Positions 45,319 through 56,439 of a stretch of 64,000 nucleotides of DNA are shown here, piece by piece. A model generated the notes under the pieces. That model was given only the letters and a program-made list of their open reading frames with translations. It searched no databases and was not told the DNA's origin. Positions within the stretch are counted from its first letter, which is position 1. Each line of letters begins with the position of its first letter. The stretch is from Osmanthus fragrans (Eukaryota; Streptophyta; Magnoliopsida; Lamiales; Oleaceae). A program made the position numbers and the translations under genes. The DNA lies in the NCBI GenBank assembly GCA_019395295.1, contig CM033342.1, forward strand, positions 5,486,088 to 5,550,087. Reading direction: 5' to 3'.

Positions 45319-46764
45319 TAGGACTGTAAGCAAAAACCGCCAAATCAAAAAATAGAACCAAAACCGCATCTTAGAAACAGTCGGTTTGGTGCCACGTGGA
45401 CCCCGTCAACGAAATGGTTTTGAACTAAACCAAACCGGTCAAAAACGGTTTGGTTTAAGTTTGAAAATTTTAATTACGGTTTAAAACCAAATTGGACCAA
45501 CGAAAAATATATAAAAATAAAAAAAATGATTTTTTTTTTTTTTTTTGAAAATTCATCCAAAATTTCAAATATGTAAAATTCAATAGTTTTGTCATTTGTG
45601 GGTATTTTTTTCAATTTCTAATTTTCTACTACATATATATTATAATTATTATTATTACTCAATAATCCTAATTTATATTTTATATATAAATTATAATAAT
45701 CTCAATTTTATGTTTTTCAACACAATTGAAATAGGTAATTTTCTAGCACAACTGCCCAACAGCCCCAACCCAAAACAGCATAACACATTTTAAATCATAT
45801 TTCGTGATAAACATAACTTGTTATTAAATCTATATCACTACGAGCATATGTTGTTGCAAAATAGAATAGGTAACAAAGTTATACATTTAAAATAATATTT
45901 GCAACCAATTTTTTTCTCGCAAAATATTTATTGGAATAATTGTTGCGACAAATTGACTTGTCGTCTTTTTCATTTTTTGTGACAAATATAAGTTGCGACG
46001 ACATTATGGAGACAAAATTTTGTTGCTATTTCATATTTTCTGCGTCAAACAAATAATGTTGCGAATTTATTAATGCGATGAATGAGCAAAAGTTATTGCA
46101 GAATACATTCTGTGACTCATATAGCGCGACAATGCTCGCAACAAGCAGATATTTGTCGCTAAATTACTTTTGCAACAAAATTCCAATTTTTGCGACAACA
46201 TTGTTTTTGTCGCGAAATCGGTTATTTTTTGTAGTGACATAACCTATACATTTTCTAATTTCAATTGAAAATCAAAGTATCAATTATCAAACCAAAAATC
46301 TAACAATTCCCTTCCTATCATTCCGTTCCAATTTTCACAGCTCCAAGCTTCCACCAGCGTCTCTTCCTCATACGCAATGCGACTCTCATTTTCATGCTAC
46401 GCGACCTCACCTTCGCCCACCTAGTCCCGGTGCCTCCTTCTCCTGTAACTGCTCTCAAGGTCTAAACTCTGTAATCTCAACAACCGGCGCCTTCTCCTTC
46501 GGTTCGAGGCTTCGAGTCGCCGATCAACTATTCATCTTTAAAATCGGTTAGGTTTAGGTTTAAATGACATAAAAGTAGACAGACAAAAAATATACAACGA
46601 AACCGACGGTTTAAAATCGGACCAAACCATTAGGTTTAGGTTTGAGTTTTTTTCAAACCGTTCAAAATGGTTTGGTTTAGATTTGAGTTTTTCTCAAATC
46701 GGTTTAAACGGTTTGGTTTGAAAATTTGTCAAAAATCGATAAAATCGGACCTCTTACGCTCCTA
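45319..46764. mobile_element. Non-autonomous hAT-like element
   Basis: Left end TAGGACTGTAAGCAAAAACCG, right end the complement of TAGGAGCGTAAGAGG. The flanks CCCTTAGA (45311-45318) and CCCTTAGG (46765-46772) form an 8-bp duplication with one mismatch. Subterminal GGTTTGGTTT/AACCAAACC repeats resemble those of 31577-33057. The core holds a CACTA-like insert and a GC-richer stretch (46330-46530). No transposase is present. Confidence 0.84.
45836..46236. mobile_element. CACTA-like MITE nested in the hAT element
   Basis: It begins CACTACG and ends TTTTTTGTAGTG. The interior repeats GCGACAA/TTGTCGC motifs in both orientations, as CACTA subterminal regions do. The flanking trinucleotides (TAT, ACA) do not match, so the ends are tentative. 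Confidence 0.6.
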
Positions 46765-46772
46765 CCCTTAGG

Positions 46773-47231
46773 CTCACCTTTATAGGAGCAGTTAATGCTC
46801 ATTAATGCTTGCTTTCAATGTCATTAATACTATAATGTGATGATTTAATTTTTATATTATAAACATTGGATATATGTATATTATATTGTCAAATATGATT
46901 TTTGTTAAATAAAAAAAAACAAAAAAAGTTGAAATGTAAACATAAATAAATATTTTTCAACCATTAACAAAACCTAACTTCGTGTCCATTTTCTTCTTTC
47001 CTTAATCAAGAAGACATTATTAAATTCTCCATCCATTTTGAGAGAATAATTATTACAAATTGTTTATATTCTTATCTAATAACTTACTCTTTTTAAATGT
47101 TAAATATAATATGATCATATTTATTTGAAATTTTTTAAACTACTATTAATGATGATGTGTTTGATTTTTGAAATACTTTTTGAAGAGAAAATATACGAAT
47201 ATCCTTTAGACAAATGTGAAATTTTTCATAT
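46773..47231. other. Intergenic, AT-rich
   Basis: I see no gene and no clear repeat. Confidence 0.5.
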
Positions 47232-48218
47232 TTAATGAAGTATTAAGTTATTTATTTTTGGGAAGATATTGTGATGTTGTAATTGAGAATTAATTATGAC
47301 CATTATATTCACTTGGGCTTGCTTGTTAGGTTTGTGACAATCAATAGAGAGATGTCCAACCTTTTTCACAAATATAGCAATTGCCCTTGAATTTCTTTGC
47401 ATTATTCTTGGAGGATTCAACGAAATGCTTCATCTTCTTGTTTTTGTCATTTAATTCCACCACATTAGCCTTACCTTGGGGTATATGACTCCCAACACGC
47501 CTATTCGAATTTCAGTTATCTTCTTCAATTCTTAACCGGACGATAAGTTCTTCAATATTCATCTCCTTGCGCTTATGCTTGAGATAATTCTTGAAGTCCT
47601 TCCAAATGGCTGAAAGTTTCTCAATAATTACAACCATCTGAAATGGTTCACTTAGAGAGATGGTCTTGACGTGAATGTAATGGAGAATTACCTGCAATTC
47701 TTGTACTTAACCGATGACCGTCTTTGAATCTACCATTTTGTAGTCTAAAAATTTTCCACAATGAACTTCTTAGTTCCGGCATCTTCAATCTTGTATTTAT
47801 TTTCCAAGGATTCCCATAATTCCTTTGCAGACTTCTTGGAACTATACACGTTGTACAATGTGTTGTCCAACCCATTCAGTATGTAGTTCCTACACAATAA
47901 GTCTGAATGTTTCCAAGAATCTAATGCTATTAACGATGCCCTATTATTTTTCCCTTCTTACACAGCAGGAGCATTCTCGTTCAAGAATTTTTCCAAGTTC
48001 AGGGTTGTGAGATAGAACAACATATTCTGTTGTCATCTCATGAAATCAACCTCACTAAATTTCTCCGATTTCTCTCCATGTGGAACAGAGTTTGTATATG
48101 AGCAATAGGAGGTGTCAACTGCAACCAGAGAAATCACCACAATAAGAACCAAGTTGAAAACAACTCCTTCCGAAGTTCCCATATTCGAAGAAGTATCGGT
48201 ATTGTTAACCGTATTCAT
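47232..48218 (-). pseudogene. Copia-type gag relic
   Basis: Read from 48218 down, the product starts MNTVNNTDTSS and continues with a UBN2-like gag (FMRWQQNMLFYLTTLNL, SYILNGLDNTLYNVY, SAKELWESLENKY) into a degraded stretch with several stops, then a CCHC-like knuckle near 47350 (ICEKGGHLSIDCHK in the right frame). No protease or RT follows. Comparable gags exist in plant copia elements. The relic is too short to place in a lineage. Confidence 0.78.
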
Positions 48219-49839
48219 TTCTGTTTACAAAAAACAGAAGATAAACCAACAAAATCAAGACTCGTGAAGGAGTAGAAGAAGTTAAACCAAAACAAAATCA
48301 GTTTAACCAAATTGAAATCAAATATAAAGTTATCACTCAAACCAAAATCGACTTAAGATTGTTATTTGTGAAATGGATCTAAATGATTACTTTAAAATCA
48401 AACTTACCAACCTTACCAAAATCAAATAGAATAATGGCAAAAAATTGAAGAATAAACATCATAGAAATTATATTAAAATGCCAATGGAAATGGACAAAGT
48501 AACACCAAAGAATGAATGGAAAGTCATGACAAGAGTTGAACTCTTTGTCCTTAAATTGATTTTGTCCTGCAACTGTGCCTACGGATGATGTCAATCAACT
48601 ACCAAAATACAACGACTACCTTCTTGTGTTTGTGGCACTCCAAACCACAAGAACAACGAACCAAAATATGGTTTTTGTACTCCTTTCTTCCACAAAATGA
48701 AAACAGATTTTTATGCAGATTTTTAGCTAAGGAAATATGGATTTTTATGTTATGCTATGATTGCATATCATTGGGATCATGTAAAAGGACGTCCCAAGGT
48801 CTTATTTATAGAAGAGGAGAGGATGTGAGTGAAGAGATACGTCCCAAAACTCACCAAATTTCCTGAAGGGTCACAACCCATTCTATCGCTAGCCTACCGT
48901 CAAGCGACGCACCAACGGTGTTATTTTATGCAAAGACCTGTCACTCGCCTATCGCTCGAGCCACAATCTCACCGCTTGAGCGCTATGCAAGCAGTGGAGT
49001 TGGGCAAAATCTCAAATAGTTTTCCCTCTTTTCTTTTCAAATTTGGACCGTAATTTCTCATTCATCCGGAATTGGTTTTGAGATTTCAAATATACCCCGA
49101 TCATCTACTCGTCGAGTAGAATAAGTTAGTCTGTTTATTTTCATAATTTGACTATCGGATCAAGTCTAATATTTGGCCGAAGTTTACACGAAAGTCACTA
49201 TATCATGGTTTTATACTTGACCAATTCTAACAGTTGTAGTATCTTACAAGACATGAAAATACACACTGTGCAGAGAATCAACACAAGAATATCAAACCAA
49301 CAAGAAACTCTCCATGGAGTAGCTTCGACCCAGTTCAACTCAACAGAATCTAACATTAACAGAATTAGATTAACGCCTATTTGCCTATACAAAATTATAG
49401 TTGACATAGTGTTCAAAACAAAAAGTATAGTTGATATTTTCACTTAAGGTAAACTGACTCTGCAAGCATAAAGAGCAAGACCTGACTGTTTAAAGTCAAT
49501 CGATGGAAACGGGAAAATGGTATAATCCATATATCAAAGACTAGTAAACGATTGAATATTTCCCTCATTCACATTGACCTCTTATATCCCTATCAATGAA
49601 AACAATGTCCTCATCAAATCTAATCACGCGTAGAATTTTGAACCATATTATTGACCTTATAATGCTTCAGACTACCAACTGGATGACTTTTCTGTACTGG
49701 CAATATCTCAATCCTCATAAGCATTGGTCGTGACAAGAAACTAAGAAGTGTACATGGACCTCATATTCAGTCAGTGTGAAATAATGCTTCTGTTTACTGC
49801 CTGCATATCAAACAGACAGACAAAGGCAGAACTAGAACC
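48219..49839. other. Leader/LTR-like remnant, then SRLK-D 5' flank
   Basis: 48219-49060 lies upstream of the gag relic and may be its leader and LTR, but I find no paired LTR or target duplication. 49320-49839 is SRLK 5' flank and closely matches 10340-10558 in its last 190 bp (GTACTGGCAATATCTCAATCC, GGACCTCATATTCAGTCA). No independent gene is seen. Confidence 0.55.
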
Positions 49840-52800
49840 ATGAAGATATTGAATAAAGATTTCCCCTTACTTTTTATTTTAACCTTGTTAATGTCTGTCC
49901 AGAAGATTTCCAATGCACTGGATACTATAACTACTTCACAGATCCTTAGAGATGGTGAGACCATTGTTTCAACTGATGGAACCTTTGAATTGGGATTTTT
50001 TAGCCCGGGAAAATCCAAGAATCGATACGTGGGCATGTGGTACAGGAAGATAACAGTTGTGACTGTGGTATGGGTTGCCAACAGAGAAGTTCCACTTACC
50101 AACAGATCAGGACTCCTGAAGGTTGTCGAGCCAGGACTTCTTGTTCTGCAAAACGACACTAATGGTGTTATCATATGGTCTTCTAACACATCAAGACCTG
50201 TGAAAACTCCGGTTGCAAAATTGCTGGACTCAGGAAACCTTGTCGTGAAAGAAACAAATGATGATGCCCCCGAGAATTTCCTCTGGGAGAGTTTTAATTA
50301 TCCGACTGATACAACGTTCCCAGGAATGAAGTTTGGTTGGAACTTCAGAACTGGTCATGAAGTGTATCTATCATCGTGGAAGAGCAATGATGATCCATCT
50401 AAGGGAGATTTTACATTTCACTTTGATCCTACTGGCTATCCTCAACATGTGGTGAAAAAAGGCTCGGTTGTGCAGTTTAAAACTGGACCTTGGAATGGAC
50501 TCAGCTATAGTGGGACGCCAAACTTGAGGAAAAATCCTATTTTCAAATATGGAATAGTTCTAAATAAAAACAAGGCCTACTTTTCTTTTGAGCTTCTGAA
50601 CAGATCAATTATTTCAAAGTTTACATTGACAGCAAGGGTATTGGACAGCGCTCGACTTGGATCAATCGAACACGGGTGGGTGGTATACATTACTGTTCCA
50701 ACAGATAATTGTGATATTTATGGATTGTGTGGTGCATATGGTAGTTGCAATATTGCGAATTCTCCGGTTTGTGGATGTTTCGATAAATTTTTGCCTAAAG
50801 ATCCAAATGGATGGTCCAATGGGGATTCGTTGAATGGGTGTGTTCGCAGAACTCCCTTGAATTGTCAAAACAGAGATGTATTTCTCAAGTATTCTGGTAT
50901 TAAATTGCCAGACACACAATATTCTTGGTTTAACTTGACTATGACACTCAAAGAATGCAAGGTAAAATGCTTAAAGAATTGCTCTTGTACAGCTTATACT
51001 TACTTGGATATAAGCAGGGGGAGAAGTGGATGCCTACTTTGGTTTAAAGACCTAATTAACATCAAAGAACTATCTGAAGAAGGTGAAGATATATACATCA
51101 GAATGGCTTCTTCTGAATTAGGTAACAATATGTAATATATAAATCCTAAATATTTAATCTTGTCTTATTTTCCTTTATAGATGATCTGTATACTTCTCAA
51201 TTTCTAGGTTCTATATCATTGAAAAAGAACTCATTTTATTTGGAAATAAATTTTTGCAGAGTTAGAAGGGATGAAAAGAAAAGTTCTTGAAGTAGGTTTG
51301 TCGTTGTCCATAGGAATGGTTCTGCTTGGGCTTAGTCTGACACTGTATCTTTGGAGAAGGAAGATAAGAAATCACAGGCTCAGAACAGGCAGTAAGAAAA
51401 GTCTACCGTTTTCAACTACAGACATTAGGAGAAACAAAGCTTATCCACACTCAACTAATTGAAATCCATCTTTTGCTTTTCTCTATCATGTTACATCCAA
51501 TTCATCACTTTTGTTTCAGGGAGGATGGAAGACAACTTTATGGACCGTAAAAATGATGAAAGTCAAAACAAAGACATAGAACTGCCGCTGTTTGATTTAT
51601 ATACAATAATTAAAGCTACCAATAATTTTTCAATTAATAACAAGCTTGGAGAGGGTGGGTTTGGACTTGTTTACAAGGTAATATATAATTTTTTTCATTT
51701 TTCAGTTTTAGTCTAACAGGGGAGGCACCACACTCGGGATAGATGCTCTCAGATATTTATCCTGTGTCCCCAATTTATGGATGATCAATAAATAACAGTA
51801 TCAAATATTTTGTTCGTATAATCATTTGTGAATTTACTCCTCTTTTTAATGTGAAATTAAGTTCTTCAATACAAAAATATATGAACATCACACTGGGCCA
51901 AGTGAAAAGTCAGTGGAAGATGATATGCAAATTGCCATTTTGCAAAACTAATACTTTTTACATGTATAATTTCTGAAATAGGGCCGACTGGAGGAGGGGC
52001 AGGAAATTGCTGTCAAAAGACTATCTAGAAATTCCCTCCAAGGACTCGATGAGTTCAAAAATGAAGTTATCTGTATTGCTAAACTACAACATCGAAATCT
52101 TGTGAAGCTTCTAGGATGCTTCAAAGAGAAGAAAAGATGTTGATTTATGAATTCCTGCCCAATAGAAGTCTTGACTTGATTCTATTCGGTAAGAAATATT
52201 CACTTCGCACAATTATCTCAATAGCAAGTTCTATCATTAAGTGCAAGTTACACTTAATGACCTAAAGAAGGTTCATACACATTTTCTGAGTCCTGAAGAA
52301 AAAAATTTCTAATTCTAATATAGGGTACAGAACATTGTTCTTTTGCAACATGTGAAGTTTCATGCTCCTGTGTGCTTGAAGTTATGTCGTTATAGATGTT
52401 GGATTTGATTTTTCATTTCCAATTACCCAATAAATTATCCTCACGAGAAGATAAAAACTTATGGCAGATCCAATGCGAAGTGCAGTACTTGATTGGCCTA
52501 AGCGCTTTCACATTATAAATGGTATTGCTCGGGGACTTTTGTATCTCCATCAAGATTCCCGTCTCAGAATCATCCATAGAGACCTCAAAGCTAGCAATAT
52601 TTTACTAGATTCTGACATGAACCCGAAGATATCAGACTTCGGAATGGCTAGAAGTTTTGGAGGAAACGAGACTGGAGCTAATACGAGCCGAGTAGTTGGA
52701 ACATAGTAAGAATCTTAATCCCATAATTTGTGAAATGCTATTCTATTGCTTATAATTTAGATGCCTGATAAATTTTATCATGCAGTGGCTACATGTCCCC

Positions 52801-53320
52801 AGAATATGCTATAGATGGTATGTTTTCAGTGAAATCAGATGTATTTAGCTTTGGCGTTTTGATGCTTGAGACTGTAAGTAGCAAAAGAAACAGAGGATAT
52901 TCTCATATTGATCACCACCACAACCTTCTTGGACATGTAAGTATAGTGTATACTCACATTGTAATGAAATTATTCCTTATAGCACTTGGATTCAAAAGAC
53001 GGTCCTTTAAATGAGTTCAATTAGTACAGGCATGGATGCTGTATAAAGAAAGAAGGTCACTGGAATTCGTCGATGATTACCTTGGCATTTCAGGTTATTT
53101 ATCAGAAGTGCTGAGATCGATCCATGTGGGATTGTTGTGTGTTCAACAATGTCCAGAACACAGGCCAAGCAGGTCTTCAGTAGTGTTTATGCTTGAGAAT
53201 GAAGTTGAGTTGCCTCAAGCTAAGCAACCTGGTTTTTTCACAGAAAGAGATTTGTTTGCTGGCATAAATGCACCAAGCTCAATAAACCAAATGACCGTTA
53301 CACAAATGGAAGCACGATAA
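49840..53320 (+). pseudogene. SRLK-D: G-type lectin S-receptor-like Ser/Thr kinase, exon-4 frameshift
   Basis: Exons: 49840-51121, 51260-51391, 51520-51677, 51982-52188, 52468-52705, 52786-52936 and 53030-53320. Exon 1 is open, with signal peptide, B-lectin, S-locus, EGF-like and PAN regions. Between about 50634 and 50676 two compensating deletions (1 nt and 2 nt compared with SRLK-B) replace about 13 residues by an out-of-frame string before GWVVYIT. Exon 4 lost 5 nt near 52119 (GCCIQ becomes GCFKEK), giving TGA about five codons later, after VKRL and before the rest of the kinase. Exons 5-7 keep HRDLKASN, DFGMAR and SPEYA. The tail lacks the Ser-rich AESSSS segment. A product would stop inside the N-lobe. 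SRLK-B is its closest copy. Confidence 0.93.
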
Positions 53321-53452
53321 GTTAACAAGTTAAATTAGCACATCTAGAGTGATAGTGAATAGTGTGAGAGAGCGCGTTAAAGTGAGGCAATTAGTGAGTG
53401 CTGTGAGTTGCACTTGAGCGAGTAAATTAGCAAAGAACTTACAAAAGACCTA
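53321..53452. other. Junction between the SRLK-D tail and segmental duplication B
   Basis: The usual SRLK 3' flank stops after GTTAACAAGTTAAATTA (about 53322-53338). It is replaced by a short unique stretch (AGTGTGAGAGAGCGCG...) before block B begins. Confidence 0.6.
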
Positions 53453-54582
53453 GTTAGTTTGGCTTTATTTGTTGACTCCCTGAGACAATGATGGATTGAT
53501 TTCCAGTTTTTGCTCTAGTTTTGAGAAATAATTGTTAATCAGAGAATTGTTGAGATAAACCATGGTGGATTTAAAAATCTTGGTAATTTTATATCTTTCT
53601 TCTTAGTTAAAATTTTGTAAACTAGGTAAAAATTATAATTAATTTAGATTAAATTAGACTTTTATTTTAGTAATCTCCGTGGGTATGACGTCGTTGCTCA
53701 TTGACTCTACACTCCAGTAGCTTTGCCTGCATGCAATTAATTAAGAACTCAACAAAAACAGAGAGAACGTATATATAAATTTGCAAGGCCATCCCTTGTG
53801 TTACGAAATACCAACCTCATATAGCAGGACAATTCGTGTTCAGAAGATTAAATGACATTTAGAAAGTTGTACGGATAAGCAAGTTGACTCAAAATAATCA
53901 CCTTGAACTATGAACATTACTGAGTTGAAAGCCATAGCTAAGGTCTAATAAAGTCTAACTGTTGAGGCTGCCGGCCATATCTTAAGTAGGACAATGTACC
54001 AGGGTACCTAAAAGGCTATATATAGGAGCTCCGATTGAGTTCAACCAGGACGACAAGAACAAGAAAATAGAATGCTAGCACAATTAAATGAACATATATC
54101 AATCTGTACACCGTTATAGCTGATAATATCTTCTAAAATAAATTGTTAATTATTTACTACAAACTTAGATTTACAGGTCAATATTGATGGAAATGGAGAA
54201 GGGAAATAGCTCCAGATGCCATAGACTAGTCAGCATTTTATTACTCCCCTCATTCTTGGAACCAATCCATTGAATAGTCCTGTCTATATGAATGAAATAG
54301 TCGTCCTACTCGGATCTAAGTATGCATAGATATTTGAAGCATAATCTTGACCATATAATACTTCAGATTTGGCGATTGGATGCAATTTTTCCAAGTCTAG
54401 CTAAGATGTGTACACGAAACCTCATATTCAGTCAATCAATTCTACTAAACAAGAAAAAGAAGGAAAAAAAATAAAAAAGGGGAAGAAAGAGAAAGAGGGT
54501 ACAACTAGAACCATGAAGATAATAAATAATTATTTACTTTTTCTTTTTGTCTTAATAGCTCTTCGAAGACCAATGTTGTGAT
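53453..54582 (+). repeat. Segmental duplication B, copy 2
   Basis: Matches 17515-18720 over about 1.1 kb and ends at the same point, shortly after an SRLK start codon (stump at 54513). The 5' flank inside it carries AATAATCACCTTGAACTATG near 53893. Confidence 0.82.
54513..54570 (+). pseudogene. SRLK exon-1 stump 5
   Basis: ATG at 54513 (MKIINNYLLFLFVLI) aligns with the SRLK signal peptide and ends at the block-B boundary, like stump 3. Confidence 0.7.
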
Positions 54583-56439
54583 AAGTAGAGATATATATGT
54601 GAGCATGAAAATAACCTGCAATTGGTCCACTTGTTAGAGCAAACCCTTAATTTGTTCATGTAGTGTACGAGTAGGAGACAATGAAGGGTGATTTTTTATT
54701 TTTTTATTTTTGGTTGTAAATATATATTTATTAGTGAATGATTACTATACCCCATCAGGCATCAACCCTAGTTATTATCACTATTGCATCTCTTGCAACC
54801 CTAATTCTTCCATATAAATATGAGACTTTAATCCTCAAAAAAAATACACACAAGTTTATTGAGTCTTTCTATTTTTCCTATAGTTTTATAATATGTCATC
54901 GGTATGAAATTTTAGCCAATAGTTATAGAAGAATATTATGACTAATTTAAATGTATCGAAATTTCAAAAGAATATTGTTGTATTGCTCGTGAACAATCAT
55001 GACCAAGTATATATCAATATTCCAAAAAATATTATGTCATCGCTCTTAAATAAGCATGACTCTGTAATAAATTAATATTCTAGAGAAATATCGCGTTAAT
55101 ACCTTCGAAAAATATTTCGTTGTACCTAAAAAAACCACAAATTTATGTATATCAACTTTTATTAGGAATATCATATTATTGATCTCGATACAGCATAATA
55201 TTATACAACAATACTCTTGAAGAATATTCTATGATTATTCTTGAAGATTCACAAATTCGGCCCCTATTTGAATCTCTTTATTTCTCATACTCATTTTGAA
55301 CTACACAATCATACAATAAAATATTTTGCACGTAAACTCAAAACTTTTCACATTTTTAACCACACATTCTCCAAACAATCACTATTCAAAATATCATATA
55401 CCCCAATTTCTCTTTATAATGGGCATCAAAAGGGGCTTACACACATCAACGTAAATATTGCATTGGTCCTCAATAATTGAAATTTTAATTATACTACTGT
55501 TAAAGAAGCAAAATTTTCTTATATTAGTATTCTAGAAGAATATTATTTTGATACTTCGGAAGAGCTAATACTCGTTATTTAGGAGAATAAAATTTTACTA
55601 TTGATAGTAATTTATTCTTTAATAAATTAAAAAGAAACCAAGTTTCTAAAATGTTTGTCATGATTGATACTATATGTATATTGGTACAATTGAAATAAAT
55701 ATTGTATTGAACCATAAGTTTAATTACTACATTTATCACTGATTGGCTCAACTAGTTATACCATCACTGGAACAATAATGATGCGAAATTGATCATTTAA
55801 ATGGACATTTAATAAAGAACCAGAAGATTTTTCAATCCCATAAATTCTCATACAATACTTATTATTTATATTATAAATTGTTCTTGATCATCACTAGTTA
55901 CAAAGAATGCTATTTTAAGTGCAGCAATGCTTATAAGTGTCATGTCAATGTCAAAGTTCTCATGGTCAGAGTCTAATATTTTCGTCTAGTAATTTTTGAT
56001 AATGTAATATATATGCAATTGTTCCATCACTATGCACTAAGATGGATAATAAAGAATGCTCATAATATATGTTTAGTATGAAAGGACCTATTTCCTAGCT
56101 TTGTTGACATCTCTCCATCTACTAAGCATTTTAAACCAAGTATTGTCTATTAGCGACGATGGGCCCTATAAAAACTACTCTTCCCAAACCTAATCCAGTA
56201 CCTGCTTTTGTAGATCATCGATGATATTTGAAGGATAATCTTCACCTTATAATACTTGGGATTTGCCAATTGGTTGCCGTGACTGTATTGAAAATTTCTC
56301 AATCCAAGTCAAGAAGTTAAGGTGTGAACCCTGGACCTCATATTCAGACAATATACGTTTTCTGATTTTTCTTTTTATTTCCTACCTAAGTATCTATTAA
56401 ACAAGAAAAACAGAGGAAATGAGAGACAGAAAAAGAACC
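54583..56439. other. Intergenic, AT-rich, then SRLK-E 5' flank
   Basis: 54583-56210 has no gene. 54930-55610 is dotted with AGAATATT/AATATTCT motifs. GGCCCCTATTTGAATC near 55258 and CATCAAAAGGGGC near 55425 look like weak inverted ends of a small MITE. 56225-56439 matches 6180-6393 upstream of SRLK-A, apart from the poly-C run there. Confidence 0.55.

Noticed and set aside
48219..49060. LTR belonging to the gag relic at 47232-48218
   Set aside because: No second LTR copy, primer site or target duplication could be found in the window.
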